In this document: positions 46,989-58,790 of the stretch, one piece after another
Layout: each line of letters opens with the position of its first letter
Numbering within the stretch: the stretch's first letter is position 1
NCBI GenBank assembly: GCA_029339505.1
Contig: JAQISU010000170.1
Span: 2,250,001 to 2,314,000, forward strand
Source: Unio delphinus
Lineage: Eukaryota > Mollusca > Bivalvia > Unionida > Unionidae
DNA: 64,000 nt
Direction: 5' to 3'
Position numbers and translations under genes: made by a program
The notes under the pieces: generated by a model
What the model was told of the DNA's origin: nothing
The model's input: only the letters and a program-made list of their open reading frames with translations
Databases searched by the model: none

Positions 46989-47450
46989 ATGTCGTATAGT
47001 AATATCAATGTCACATTGACACCTGGTCAAATAAAAAAATTACAATCCAAATCAGCTAAACAATGCGGAACCACAATAACGCTGAAACCTAATCAAATGA
47101 ATGGCGGAGGAAATAAACTATCGCTGACGAAAACTCAAACTAATCATTTTAATAAAGCACTGAAAGAAAAAAAAGGAGTTCAGGTTACTCTTTCTACGAG
47201 CGCGATCCGTAACATGGAAAAGACTGGTGGTATATTCCCGTTGTTAGGGTTGATTCCAGGGTTGATTGCCGCAGCAGCCCCAGCGGTAGCGAAGGCAGCA
47301 GCGTTAGGAGCCATTGGTACCGCGGCAGGAATGGCGTTGAAAAAGGCAACTGGAAAAGGGTATAAAAAAAAAGGAAAGGGTCTAAGACTACCAGGAACCC
47401 CGAGTTCATGGTACAGCGGAAAGGGTCTTCGAATTCCAGGAACGATATAG
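46989..47450 (+). CDS. pX-like minor virion protein
   Basis: 153 residues. N-terminal half with the repeated lay-out TLTPGQIKKLQSKSAK, then LSLTKTQTNHFNKALKEKKG and VTLSTSAIRNM; then a hydrophobic segment (GLIPGLIAAAAPAVAKAAAL, near 95-125) and a Gly/Lys-rich basic tail with the repeated LRLPGTP/LRIPGTI. This combination is that of the adintovirus pX-like proteins, thought to be minor, membrane-active or DNA-binding virion components. TTTGTATA abuts the ATG. The end overlaps the protease frame by 43 bases. Confidence 0.8.
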   Translation: MSYSNINVTLTPGQIKKLQSKSAKQCGTTITLKPNQMNGGGNKLSLTKTQTNHFNKALKEKKGVQVTLSTSAIRNMEKTGGIFPLLGLIPGLIAAAAPAVAKAAALGAIGTAAGMALKKATGKGYKKKGKGLRLPGTPSSWYSGKGLRIPGTI

Positions 47451-47875
47451 TTCAGGAACCGATGGTTCCCATGTCCAATTTTGATTTAATTGATACCGCT
47501 AAAAAATTAAAAATAAAAAATTTCAGAGGGGTTTTTATGAGAGATCAGTTACCGGCACAACCAAATGATGTTGAAACCGGTATTATTAATTTAGATAACA
47601 GCTCCGGACCTGGAACTCACTGGGTTGCATACGCGATTGATCCACGTGGGATTATTTATTTTGACTCATATGGATTAGCGCCGCCGAAAGAATTTATGCG
47701 TTATATTAAAACCCTTCCAATGAAGACTTGGTATTCTACGTTACCAACACAAACAATGCTTGATCCACCAATATGTGGTAATGAAGTATTAAACGTACTT
47801 GATGCTATATCCAAAAGATTTTCGAAACCACCTCATATAGTAGTAAATGAGTATACTAGCGGCAAATCTCCTTAA
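47408..47875 (+). CDS. adenain-like cysteine protease (ULP1/C5 type)
   Basis: 155 codons from the first ATG; the homologous part begins MSNFDLIDTAKKLKI (ATG at 47471), past the upstream gene's stop, so that is a likely start. Catalytic set visible: His71 (GTHWVAY), Asp86 (IIYFDSYG), Gln115 (LPTQTML) and Cys123 (PPICGNEV), the adenain order. The block FRGVFMRDQLP is typical of Polinton proteases. It matures capsid-associated proteins during virion assembly. Somewhat short at the C-terminus; its last 29 bases overlap the next gene. Confidence 0.93.
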   Translation: MVQRKGSSNSRNDIVQEPMVPMSNFDLIDTAKKLKIKNFRGVFMRDQLPAQPNDVETGIINLDNSSGPGTHWVAYAIDPRGIIYFDSYGLAPPKEFMRYIKTLPMKTWYSTLPTQTMLDPPICGNEVLNVLDAISKRFSKPPHIVVNEYTSGKSP

Positions 47876-48941
47876 AAATCCATCGGATTTAAACGATGAA
47901 AATATTTCTATAATAATGATTGATATTTGGGGACGATCTTTATCAACGTTGAAAAAACCTGATAGTGAAGTTGAAACCGTTGATAACAAGGATATTAAAA
48001 AACTAATCGAAGATGAAATATCCGAAATATTAAACCTAGCAAATATTGATCCTGGTGAAATAGTTGTATTTCAAGATCGTCAGGGTAAATTGAAAAGTAG
48101 TAATATCTCTCTTAATGATATTTTGGTTAAACAACGAGACGCAGCAGAGGATGCTATCGCGTTATTTTCTGATGAGGGTAAACTCAAACCAGGTGTACTT
48201 GTTTCAACAATTACGGATAAATTAACAACATACGATAACACGGTGAATTCATTAAAATCGCTTAATGATAAGTATGATGATCATATAATTGTATTTGACC
48301 AGTTTACTGCATTACAAAGAAATATAGTTGACAAAATCGATAAGCCCATACTAGAATTTTTTGGAAATCCACCAGTGACCACACCAAAACTCACCACAAT
48401 AAAAGATTCTATATTGGAACTAGCAACTCTTCAATCCGAATATGAAAAACACACGAAACTATTTATGACGTTTCGTAAAAACCTCATGGACAAGTTTATT
48501 GGGAGCCCATTTGATAAAATTGAAATAACACTTCCCGATATTAAAAAATCCATCGATGAACTTAAAACATTCAACAACGCAATAAGGGATGATGCAATGA
48601 GAATGATAAGCGTTGTTGAAAAAGTAAAAATTCCTCATAATAAATCTATCATCAACGTAGTATACACGATTCAACACGGATCATATACGTGGACACCTAC
48701 AAACAATATTTTAACCGTAACCGCAGCAGTCAAGGGTATTTATCGATTAACAATAGTATCACCGACTCAGTTTGAAATATCATCAAGTAGTTCATCTGGA
48801 GTCAATAATACGATATCAACGATAATCGACAAGGATACAATTGAACAATTCACGATAACGACTACAGATAAAAATCTAGTCAAGGTTTCAGTAACGTGGT
48901 ACGTAGAATTCGTAGTGGATTTAAGTAAACAATTAAATTGA
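47847..48941 (+). CDS. Polinton orphan, helical stalk plus C-terminal beta-rich domain
   Basis: 364 residues. Residues 1-270 are mostly helical and charged with repeated aromatic/Leu spacing; residues about 270-364 change to beta-type sequence (INVVYTIQHGSYTWTPTNNI, ISSSSSSGVNNT, VKVSVTWYVEFVVDLSK). Long stalk plus small beta domain at the end of the virion gene block would suit a fibre- or vertex-associated protein, but I recognise no family and do not assign a role. The ATG lies inside the end of the protease gene. Confidence 0.7.
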   Translation: MSILAANLLKNPSDLNDENISIIMIDIWGRSLSTLKKPDSEVETVDNKDIKKLIEDEISEILNLANIDPGEIVVFQDRQGKLKSSNISLNDILVKQRDAAEDAIALFSDEGKLKPGVLVSTITDKLTTYDNTVNSLKSLNDKYDDHIIVFDQFTALQRNIVDKIDKPILEFFGNPPVTTPKLTTIKDSILELATLQSEYEKHTKLFMTFRKNLMDKFIGSPFDKIEITLPDIKKSIDELKTFNNAIRDDAMRMISVVEKVKIPHNKSIINVVYTIQHGSYTWTPTNNILTVTAAVKGIYRLTIVSPTQFEISSSSSSGVNNTISTIIDKDTIEQFTITTTDKNLVKVSVTWYVEFVVDLSKQLN

Positions 48942-48964
48942 TTTAAAAATTCTTTCACGATTCA

Positions 48965-49004
48965 AAATTACAAAGTAATTTGTAATTGAAAATGCTAGCG
49001 CTTT
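48965..49004. repeat. palindrome pair before the membrane-protein gene
   Basis: AATTACAAAGTAATTTGTAATT (stem AATTACAAA, about 48967-48988) and the imperfect AAAATGCTAGCGCTTTT (about 48990-49006), followed by TTTTAAAATAAA and the ATG at 49014. Confidence 0.75.
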
Positions 49005-49013
49005 TAAAATAAA

Positions 49014-49571
49014 ATGACTCCATCATCGAATCAGTATCGCTATGATCAAGTCAGAGAATTTCAAACTAAACTCAATTCTCTCTGTGAGGAGTATCAAATA
49101 AAAATCAAAAAATACAAACGAAGAATAACCACAGTTGATATCACCGTGTACTCGGTGTCAGGAGTAATCACTGCTGCTGGAATAATACTATCTTCGGTTA
49201 CAATGATTGCTCCGGTCGTAGTTCCAATCGCTATTTCCGCAGTGGCTACAATTGCTGGTATATTAACTGGGATCACAAAAAAACTATCATCGTGTAGCCA
49301 GAGTAAACTACATGATTATTTAATTAAATATCATATTGCATCTGCCGGTTACTCGCAATTATCCTCGTTGATATCATCGTCGTTGGATGACACAACAATA
49401 TCAGATAGCGAATTTTCAACTATGGCTCAATTGTATAAATCAACAATGCTGAAATTAGAGCAGAATAATAATAATAATGTCATCGCAAGAACTACTTCAA
49501 CAAATAGTAACAAATACAACACCAGTGAAAACAAGCACGATATCAATAACCTCAACACGTCCCGAATTTAG
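49014..49571 (+). CDS. Polinton membrane protein, two transmembrane segments
   Basis: 185 residues. A charged N-terminal helix (EFQTKLNSLCEEYQIKIKKY, KRR) is followed by two hydrophobic stretches, VSGVITAAGIILSSVTMIA and VVVPIAISAVATIAGIL (about 44-84), then a helical C-terminal region and a Ser/Asn-rich tail. The tail (from about residue 155) overlaps the penton gene by 95 bases in another frame. No named family recognised; a virion or host membrane location is inferred from the segments. Confidence 0.75.
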   Translation: MTPSSNQYRYDQVREFQTKLNSLCEEYQIKIKKYKRRITTVDITVYSVSGVITAAGIILSSVTMIAPVVVPIAISAVATIAGILTGITKKLSSCSQSKLHDYLIKYHIASAGYSQLSSLISSSLDDTTISDSEFSTMAQLYKSTMLKLEQNNNNNVIARTTSTNSNKYNTSENKHDINNLNTSRI

Positions 49572-50811
49572 TGTTAATTTTCCAATTCCTGTTCCCGTGA
49601 GCGAGATCGCACTAGCAAAACTACGAGTGTATCATAGCTGGCCTAATATTAGATCGGTAGCATTTGGTGGTCAACAACCGAATAATTCCTTGGTATTTGC
49701 AAACAAGAATCGTGAAGACGGAACACCAGATTGGCAGGTTGTTTCTATACCAACTGGGTCATATCAAATCGAACAGATCAATGCTGAATTTCAACGTAGA
49801 ATAAAATCTCTCACTGGAAAAGAATCAAAAATCGCTATAACAGTTCACGAACCAACATTATCATCCGCTATCGAGATAAATACAGAAGGATACGTTGTAG
49901 ATATTTATCAGAGTTCTATAAGATCAGTGTTAGGATGGCCTGAATTACCACCGGATAACTCGCGAGAAAATTCGAAGGATTTTCCACCCGAACCTAAAAA
50001 ATCCGATTATATCACCAACAAAATAAAACCCGTCAATGAAGTCAAAAATTATCAAGATTATGCTCCTAATAAATTCTTGAATAAAGAAATTTTTGAATCA
50101 ATTTATGTTCCTCTCATTAACGGAAATTTCACAGTAATGAATAATGATTTTTCACGACTGCTAATATCTATTAAATCCGGCTCTCTCACCAAGGATGAAT
50201 TTATCAACGTCGTAGAAACGGGTAATAAAATCATCGACGATATGAAAATATTTCACTCGATAATTATTCAAGAAGTATTAAATGAAAAAATCTTACATGA
50301 TAAATTTGCGGATCTATATAAGATTAATAAAACGGAGATTAAAGATTTTAAAATCCCTGGATATAATCCGGATAAACTAAAGAAACAACTTGACGATGCT
50401 ATTGATATTGGGTTCAAAAGAATCCACGATAATTGGAAAAAATCGAAGAATCCCCCAGCAAATATTCTGAAATTTAATAATGATCCAGAAGGCGGCGGTA
50501 GACATATTGCTCCGAACAATGTGAATATTTCAACAGTGATTGCGCTCAATTTAGTATGTGATGTTATCGAAGGAAATTATCAAATAAATCTCGAACAATC
50601 AAATCAAGCTCAGCAAGGATATATTTTATATTCATTTGCACCAACGGCTCCTCCAGGATTTCTAATTATTGAAGACCCAACTAATCTAGTCTATATGCGA
50701 TGTCATAATAATTTGTTAACGAGAATTAATTTCAAACTCACTGACCAATCTAATAATCTGATTGATTTACGAGGTGAGGTTTTACAAATTAGTTTGTTTG
50801 TGAAATCTTAA
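49477..50811 (+). CDS. minor capsid (penton) protein with inserted helical block
   Basis: 444 residues. Residues 20-160 have the penton-like half: AKLRVYHSWPNIRS, SIPTGSYQIEQINAEFQRRI, SSIRSVLGWPELPPDN. Residues 345-444 have the other half: NVNISTVIALNLVCDVIEGN, ILYSFAPTAPPGFLIIEDP, RINFKLTDQSNNLIDLRGEV. Together they make the single jelly roll that forms capsid vertices. Between them, about 165-340, is a largely helical, Lys/Asp/Ile-rich block that I do not expect in this family, whose members are about 250-300 residues. The stop is the last base before the right TIR. A separately folded vertex attachment is a reasonable guess. Confidence 0.85.
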   Translation: MSSQELLQQIVTNTTPVKTSTISITSTRPEFSVNFPIPVPVSEIALAKLRVYHSWPNIRSVAFGGQQPNNSLVFANKNREDGTPDWQVVSIPTGSYQIEQINAEFQRRIKSLTGKESKIAITVHEPTLSSAIEINTEGYVVDIYQSSIRSVLGWPELPPDNSRENSKDFPPEPKKSDYITNKIKPVNEVKNYQDYAPNKFLNKEIFESIYVPLINGNFTVMNNDFSRLLISIKSGSLTKDEFINVVETGNKIIDDMKIFHSIIIQEVLNEKILHDKFADLYKINKTEIKDFKIPGYNPDKLKKQLDDAIDIGFKRIHDNWKKSKNPPANILKFNNDPEGGGRHIAPNNVNISTVIALNLVCDVIEGNYQINLEQSNQAQQGYILYSFAPTAPPGFLIIEDPTNLVYMRCHNNLLTRINFKLTDQSNNLIDLRGEVLQISLFVKS

Positions 50812-51020
50812 GGACTTGATCAAATATTTAGTTAGCGCATTAGCAGCCGAGGAGGTGAACGTCAACTAAATGGCGTCTTTTTTTTTACCCTTGAGGAAGG
50901 CTCCGTTTGACAAACAGAGCTCTAAAATTGTTAAGTCTCAGTTTGGCAAATGGAGACTTAGAATATTTTTGCTTAAAATATACCCCAATTAGAGAAAGTC
51001 TGTTCACACTCTCTGCTGCT
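50812..51020 (-). repeat. right terminal inverted repeat
   Basis: 209 bases, inverted copy of 34664-34873; ends CTCTCTGCTGCT-3'. It begins directly after the penton stop codon. Confidence 0.97.
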
Positions 51021-51025
51021 TTCTA
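51021..51025. repeat. target site duplication TTCTA, right
   Basis: Matches 34659-34663. Confidence 0.8.
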
Positions 51026-51468
<443 letters not shown>

Positions 51469-51574
51469 GTGAAATTATAATGTAGAGACTAACAGTAATA
51501 CATATAACTACATATTTTATATATATATACATATAAATAAATACAATATATCAAATCATCCACTAAAATTCTAT

Positions 51575-51770
51575 ACAATTTTATATAATGCCTTAGTATT
51601 AAGGCCATTGGGATAAACAGTATCTAACCGATTAATCCAATAACTTTCTTTAATGAGTCTGTTCATTTCTCCGTGCACAATATCGATTGGCATGAAAGAA
51701 AAATCCCTTAAAGAGTGATTATTTGTATTAAAATGCATTGAAACATTAGAGGAGAACTGAGGATCCATAT
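51575..51770 (-). pseudogene. Penelope-like element, C-terminal endonuclease fragment
   Basis: Minus strand reads MHFNTNNHSLRDFSFMPID, then MNRLIKESYWINRLDTVYPN and GLN. This HFN...H...DF and ESYWI..L.T..P.GLN pattern closes the GIY-YIG endonuclease domain of Penelope-like elements. Only the end of the domain is present. It faces away from the RT fragment that begins about 20 bases further right. Confidence 0.8.
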
Positions 51771-51786
51771 AATTTTTTATATGAAA

Positions 51787-52756
51787 AAAACATACCGCAT
51801 GCAGATGGTATTAAGGCGTGTAAATATTTTCTTGACAACACTCTTAATAATAACAGACTATCGAGTGAAGATATTTGTAAAATAATAACTCTTATCTTGG
51901 AAAATAATAATTTCCAATTTAATGGTACTAATTACATTCAAATAATGGGTACGGCAATGGGTAGTCCTATGGCTCCTTCATACGCTTCCCTTTTCATGGG
52001 TAAATTAGAAAAAGATTTTCTTGAAAACGAGAATTTTAAGCCCACTGTTTGGCTAAGATTTTTAGATGATATATTTATGATCTGGAACCACTCAGAAGAA
52101 GATCTACACAAATTTATTAATAGCCTAAATAATTTTCACCCCACAATTAAATTTACTTACACTGCATCCACTACGCATGTATCCTTTCTAGATGTAAATG
52201 TGATGAAAAATCCTGATAATACTATCTCTACAAATGTTCACGTAAAAGAAACTAATATCCATCAATATGTGGAATATTCGTCTTGTCATCCCAGGTCATG
52301 TAAAAACGGCATACCTTATAGTCAGGCGAAAAGATACCGACGTATCATTTCAGACGATCATCAATTAAAACATTCTTTAAATGAATTAAAAACATATTTC
52401 AAAAAAAGAAATTATCCTATACATGTAATAGAGTCTGCTTTAAGAAAGTCTGTATTCTTACCCAAAATGATGCTTTAAATACAGCAGAATGTACGAAAGA
52501 TAAAAATATAATTCCTTTCATAATACAATATAATCCATCTTTGCCAAATATAGGCCTTATAATTAATAAATATTGGACTCTCCTTAACTTATCAGAAAAA
52601 AACAGCGTCAAAACACTTTACAAGAGCAAGCCAATTCTTGCTTATAGAAGACCTAGGAATTTACAAGATCTATTGATCAGAACTAAACCAACAAAAAATT
52701 TTCAAAGATGTTTTTCGTTATCTAAATGCAACAGACGTAGGTGCTCTCAATGTGCA

Positions 52757-52825
<69 letters not shown>

Positions 52826-52960
52826 GTGTATATATTCCATGTTGTTACACATTAATTTACCTAAGGACGGTTGTAGACAATATTACCCTATCATCAACAA
52901 ACAATCAAAATTAAAAAGATATTTATTCTAAAGTGATACTCGTCTCTAAATTTGATCGTA
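51787..52960 (+). pseudogene. Penelope-like element, reverse transcriptase and linker
   Basis: From about 51790 the frame reads IPHADGIKACKYFLDN, NNFQFNGTNYIQIMGTAMGS, PMAPSYASLFMGKLEKDFL and WLRFLDDIFMIW (the RT Asp pair), then VSFLDVNVMKNPD, as in Penelope RTs. A +1 shift at about 52470 breaks the frame (stop at 52476-52478); the new frame continues with PFIIQYNPSLPNIGLIINKY and FSLSKCNRRRCSQC, the linker leading to GIY-YIG, and is then cut by a (TA)n tract at 52760. The N-terminal part and the endonuclease are missing. Confidence 0.88.
52760..52820. repeat. (TA)n microsatellite
   Basis: TA tract interrupting the Penelope relic. Confidence 0.95.
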
Positions 52961-52983
52961 AATGTTATTTCCAGATATTTTGT

Positions 52984-53188
52984 ATCAAGAGCAGTGGCGT
53001 AGCGATCGGGGGGGGGGGGGGGGCCAGATGGGGCATTCGCCCCGGGCGCCGGTGGCTAGGGGGCGCCAAATGGGGCCCAAATTGGCCCAAAGTATCAACA
53101 TAACTGCGCAACAGGGGCAGCCGGGGGGCGCAAATTTGGGTGTTTTGCCCTGGGTGCCAAATATCCTCGCTACGCCACTGATCAAGAG
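52984..53188. mobile_element. MITE, 189 bp, hAT-type ends with exact 8-bp duplication
   Basis: Element 52992-53180 begins CAGTGGCGTAGCGA and ends TCGCTACGCCACTG. ATCAAGAG flanks it on both sides (52984-52991 and 53181-53188). The core is GC-rich (GGGCGCC-type strings, G12 run), unlike its surroundings. Too short to code. Confidence 0.93.
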
Positions 53189-54781
<1,593 letters not shown>

Positions 54782-55089
54782 CAAAGATATAGTATGCCTG
54801 AAAGGTATATACAACGTACAGCTTTTTGTGTTATCAAAAAGGTATGTTCTTATTTGGTCGGTACAAGTATATCGCGACATGATGCCAAGTAAAAGAAGAA
54901 AAAAAAGCATAGTCTGACGCTTCATACATTATTCCCACGTGACTCTTGTGCTTCCAGTACTTCAAAATCCATTTCAGGATAGTTACAAATATGATTTTGT
55001 TTATATATTTAATAGTGCGAAATATAGTTGTTTAATGCGATACTTATGTAATCAACGTAGTTTAAAATGTACTAAAGTTAACCTTTGCA

Positions 55090-55355
55090 TGCGATCTTGT
55101 AACGAATTGCCCATTGAAATTAGACACAAAGACACAGTGGTCCCTTTTAAGAGTGCTCTTAAAACTCACCTTTTTCGACTGCAGGAAGAAACTTAGAGAC
55201 CTAGTAATGTTTTGTATCTTATATGCTTTCAGCATGTTTTTATGTTTTCCAATTTCATCGTTTTTGTTATTTGTTTTTCTGTAGTGTAGTCATATCATTA
55301 TTGATGTTGTCAAGCGATTAGAGCTTCTAAAGATTAGGCGCTATACAAAAGTCCT
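55090..55355 (+). mobile_element. LINE (CR1/L2-like) relic, copy C: 3' end only
   Basis: Reads NELPIEIRHKDTVVPFKSAL, the C-terminus shared with copies A and B, then the same 3' UTR (GTTGTCAAGCGATTAGAGC, GGCGCTATACAAAAGTCC). Heavily 5'-truncated. Confidence 0.88.
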
Positions 55356-55418
55356 CATTCTTCTTCTTCTTCTTCTTCTTCTTCTTCTTCTTCTTCTTCT
55401 TCTTCTTCTTCTTCTTCT

Positions 55419-55470
<52 letters not shown>

Positions 55471-55471
55471 C
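55356..55471. repeat. (CTT)n-(ATT)n tail
   Basis: CTT units (55358-55420) then ATT units (55421-55470), directly after LINE copy C. Confidence 0.95.
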
Positions 55472-57540
55472 TTACATTATTTGTGCGAAACTTTCAGGCA
55501 AGAGTTGAAATGGTTGGGGAAAAAAATGATATTGTTCTCCAAAAATACAAAGTATCAATATAGATTGTACTGATATTCCTTTTGATTTAAAAACGGAAAG
55601 AAAAAAAAATCCAAAAACAAATTTAAAAAATGAATTTATAATGGGAAAGTAGATAAAAAAAATGCATTGGAAAATAAATACAAGCTTCATATTTCCCAAA
55701 GTGAATTATAAGAAAATTCACCGCTCAGAATTGTTGTTTTTCTTTTCTGTTGAATGCAACTTAAGAATGGAAGCCAAATCTGAGGAGGTAGTTCTTCCAT
55801 TTTGAATTGATATAATCCTTCTCTATGGCTTTTTTTGGTTGGGAAGAAAAGCAATAATAAAAAACCAGCATTAAGACATAAATAAAAGAAAACAAATTGA
55901 GTTTGGTAACTAAGTTAAATACAGTAACACCCCACCACCACCACTACCACCCAAAAAAAAATTAAATTATCTGTAAATTTGTGTCTGTGTACATGATGTA
56001 CCCTTGGGCAACAATGGTTTTATAATGTAAACTCACTGTCACTAACGTTTTGATGAAGATTTATACTCTTACATTTATGCGAAAACTTATGTTATTGTGG
56101 TTTCTGAAACCAAAACCACTTTTCTCTGTTGTTTAATTAAATGTGGTTTCTGAAACAAAAACGACTATTCTTTTTAATAAAAGAAAGCACACGATTTACA
56201 TGACACCTTTATTTTCATATTTTACGTCAGGGACATTAGTCTACTGCTATCATAATGACAAATTATTTAACTGCTTAATTTTTGGAAGCATACCTTGTCG
56301 TTCATGTCCTTGTTTTGCTTTTAATCACTGACATCTTAAGGCCGCTTATAACTCGTGTTGGTTGAGGGTCATTTATCAACAGCAACGACAATGAAGACAG
56401 ACACGCATTTTATCAACAAAACCAGTTCTATCTAAAGTCATGCGGGTTTTGAATCCCATCGGAAATGTTAAATTAATTGGTGGTGGGATGGGATGGGATG
56501 GGGAAAATAAAGACGAGTGTAACAATTGTCGAAGATGTACTGTACCGGTTGTATTAGAACGTTATTAATGGAATTAAGTATTTGTGAATTGCCTTCAATT
56601 TTCATGTGTTTCGCACGTACAACGTACCATATATTGTCAACACGATGATAGTTGTTTAAATGAATTATTAGACGCATCGAAAATCAATGCGAGCATGCAG
56701 CCAAGAAAATTTATATTTGCAATCTCGAAATGGTGTACATTATTTGCATTTTGGGTGGCAGGGAATAGTTTCGTTAATTGGCCGCTGTCAAAATTTCGTA
56801 AGGTCATGGTGTTGCTTTTAAAGCTATTTCTGAGTAATAATTATATATTTGTAATTTTATTCTTTCCGGCTTATGTTGTTCTTGAAATTAATGTGAGGCA
56901 TGTTCACCTCATGTAGTCACTGCACAGTATGTAGCCAGTGAAATACTAATAGTCGGCCAGAATGCAGAGCTACTCACTAAAGCTGTCATATGTCGCCTTA
57001 CATCAATTGCGACATGATAGTTATGAAGGAAGTCATTTGCAACGACTATTTTGTTTTACAAGATGCAGTCTCATTCCTCTTCGTGGAATTTATATTTCTA
57101 TCATATTATTTGGCAAAGTCTGATGTATCACGTACAACGAGATATCAATATCGATGTATAATTGATCAAGGAATTTACTGCAACTAGAATATTTGCAAAA
57201 CAGTATTTACCCTCACCACTTGTTAAAGAGGGATGATATTTTGTTCTTAATCTTTGGCTATGTTTATGATGTCGTTTATTACCTCATCAATTTCGACGTA
57301 ACATTTATAAGTGAAGGAATTTTTGAGACGACGCCGTGTAAAATGTGCAATATAGTTCTTTGTGTACCCTTTTTATCATCTTTGCCAGCTAGTAAAACTA
57401 TTTGTGTAAATAATTAAATGACTAAATTGGTGGTTGATCTTGAACACATGCTAACGACTACTATAGTTCACACTGTGTCACTAACAAACGGAACATTAAT
57501 GGAGTAAATGTGTCGCGGTTAGATTAACTAGATCTCTCCT
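55472..57540. other. intergenic, no gene seen
   Basis: AT-rich; open frames up to 110 codons show no domain or splice support. Confidence 0.45.
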
Positions 57541-58790
57541 TATGGGACCATTTAAGACTTTCCCCCTCCATTCTCGCGTAGGTGGAATTGTTGTCATTAC
57601 AAAGAATTCCATGATAAAATGTCTTAAATACAACACAACCTTCAGTTTCTGTCACACATCATTTGAACTAGTCCAAACAATACTCACACAGGAACAAATG
57701 TCAATCCGTTTTTGCTGCCTCTGCCGTCCTCTTCCTAGCAAAAAAAACTGACTGAATCTCCCTTTTTGGAGCAGTTTCCGAATCTTCTGGAGTATGGAAA
57801 TGCGATAGGTGGCAACGTGATTATTCTTGGAGATTTCAACTTTCACTTTGACTGTCCTGGAAACTCATACACGTCAAAACTCCGAGATTATATTCATGTT
57901 TTCAACCTTACACAGTCAGTTAGCCAACCCACCCATAAACAAAGTCACATTTTTAGACTGGATTTTTCATAGACCTGATGGTAATATTATGCGATCCACC
58001 CTTGTGTCCCACAAAGTTGCAGAAGATCGCTTTTGCATTATACGATACAGAATTTCAGAGACAACCGATAGGAGCATTTGAACCCGTCTCTATGGATTTA
58101 GTACGGACAATCGTGACGAAGAGTGCACCAAAGTCATGTGAATGTGATCCAATTCCAACATCAGAGCTGCTTGAGTGCTTAGACCCAATATTGCCTTCAC
58201 TAGCTAATGTTAATAATATATATCTCATCCGGGGAATTCCCATCATTTTTAAAAACTGTCATTGTTAAGCATATTCTGAAGAAAAAAAAATAACACCTGA
58301 CCCTAGCGATTCAAAGAACTACCGCCCAGTTTCTAATCTCCCATTCATATAAAAAAAAATCTTAGAAACGGTTGTTCTAACTCAGCTTGTATCTCATTTG
58401 AATTCAAACAGTCTTTTTAGCGATGTACAGTCTGCATTTCGCTCTTGCCACAGTACAGAAACTAATCTTGTGAAAGTAGTTTGTGACATTTTCTATGCTT
58501 TTGATAGCGGAAATATTACAGTCCTTCACCTTCCTTGATTTATCTGCCGTATTGGACACAATAGACCATGTTATGTTATTTGTAGTATGTATTTGGTATT
58601 CACAATAAAGCCTTACTGTGGTTCAAGTCTTACTTAGGCAACTGGACAAAAATTGTATCTGCAAATGGAATACACTCCTGCCCACTATATGTTGTGGTGT
58701 TCGATAGGGGTCAGCTCTTGGACCTGTTCGCTTCATTCTATACACTCAGCCATTCTCAAGTGTCCAAGACGAATACTCACAGCATTGTTA
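57541..58790 (+). mobile_element. LINE (CR1/L2-like) relic, copy D: endonuclease, linker, RT start
   Basis: Carries part of the APE-type endonuclease (RVGGIVVITKNSMIKCLKYN, FELVQTILT; then GGNVIILGDFNFHFDCPGNS and the HILDWIFHRPDG region in a shifted frame), then joins abruptly at about 58040 to the linker shared with copy B (MDLVRTIVTKSAPKSCECDP), and the N-terminal RT blocks to about 58790. The catalytic YADD part and the 3' end are missing. It is the only copy here showing the endonuclease. Confidence 0.82.

Larger units (their letters stand above)
34664..51020. mobile_element. complete Polinton/Maverick (adintovirus-like) element, 16.4 kb
   Basis: Bounded by about 210-bp terminal inverted repeats that start 5'-AGCAGC and a 5-6 bp target duplication. 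It carries the Polinton core set: retroviral-type integrase, protein-primed-type polymerase B, A32-like packaging ATPase, adenain-like protease, double-jelly-roll major capsid and minor capsid, plus a PLA2-like domain, a pX-like protein and several orphans. Reading frames are long and open, which with the near-identical TIRs points to a recent insertion. The gene set indicates an element able to replicate, integrate and build virions; that it does so is inference. Confidence 0.97.
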
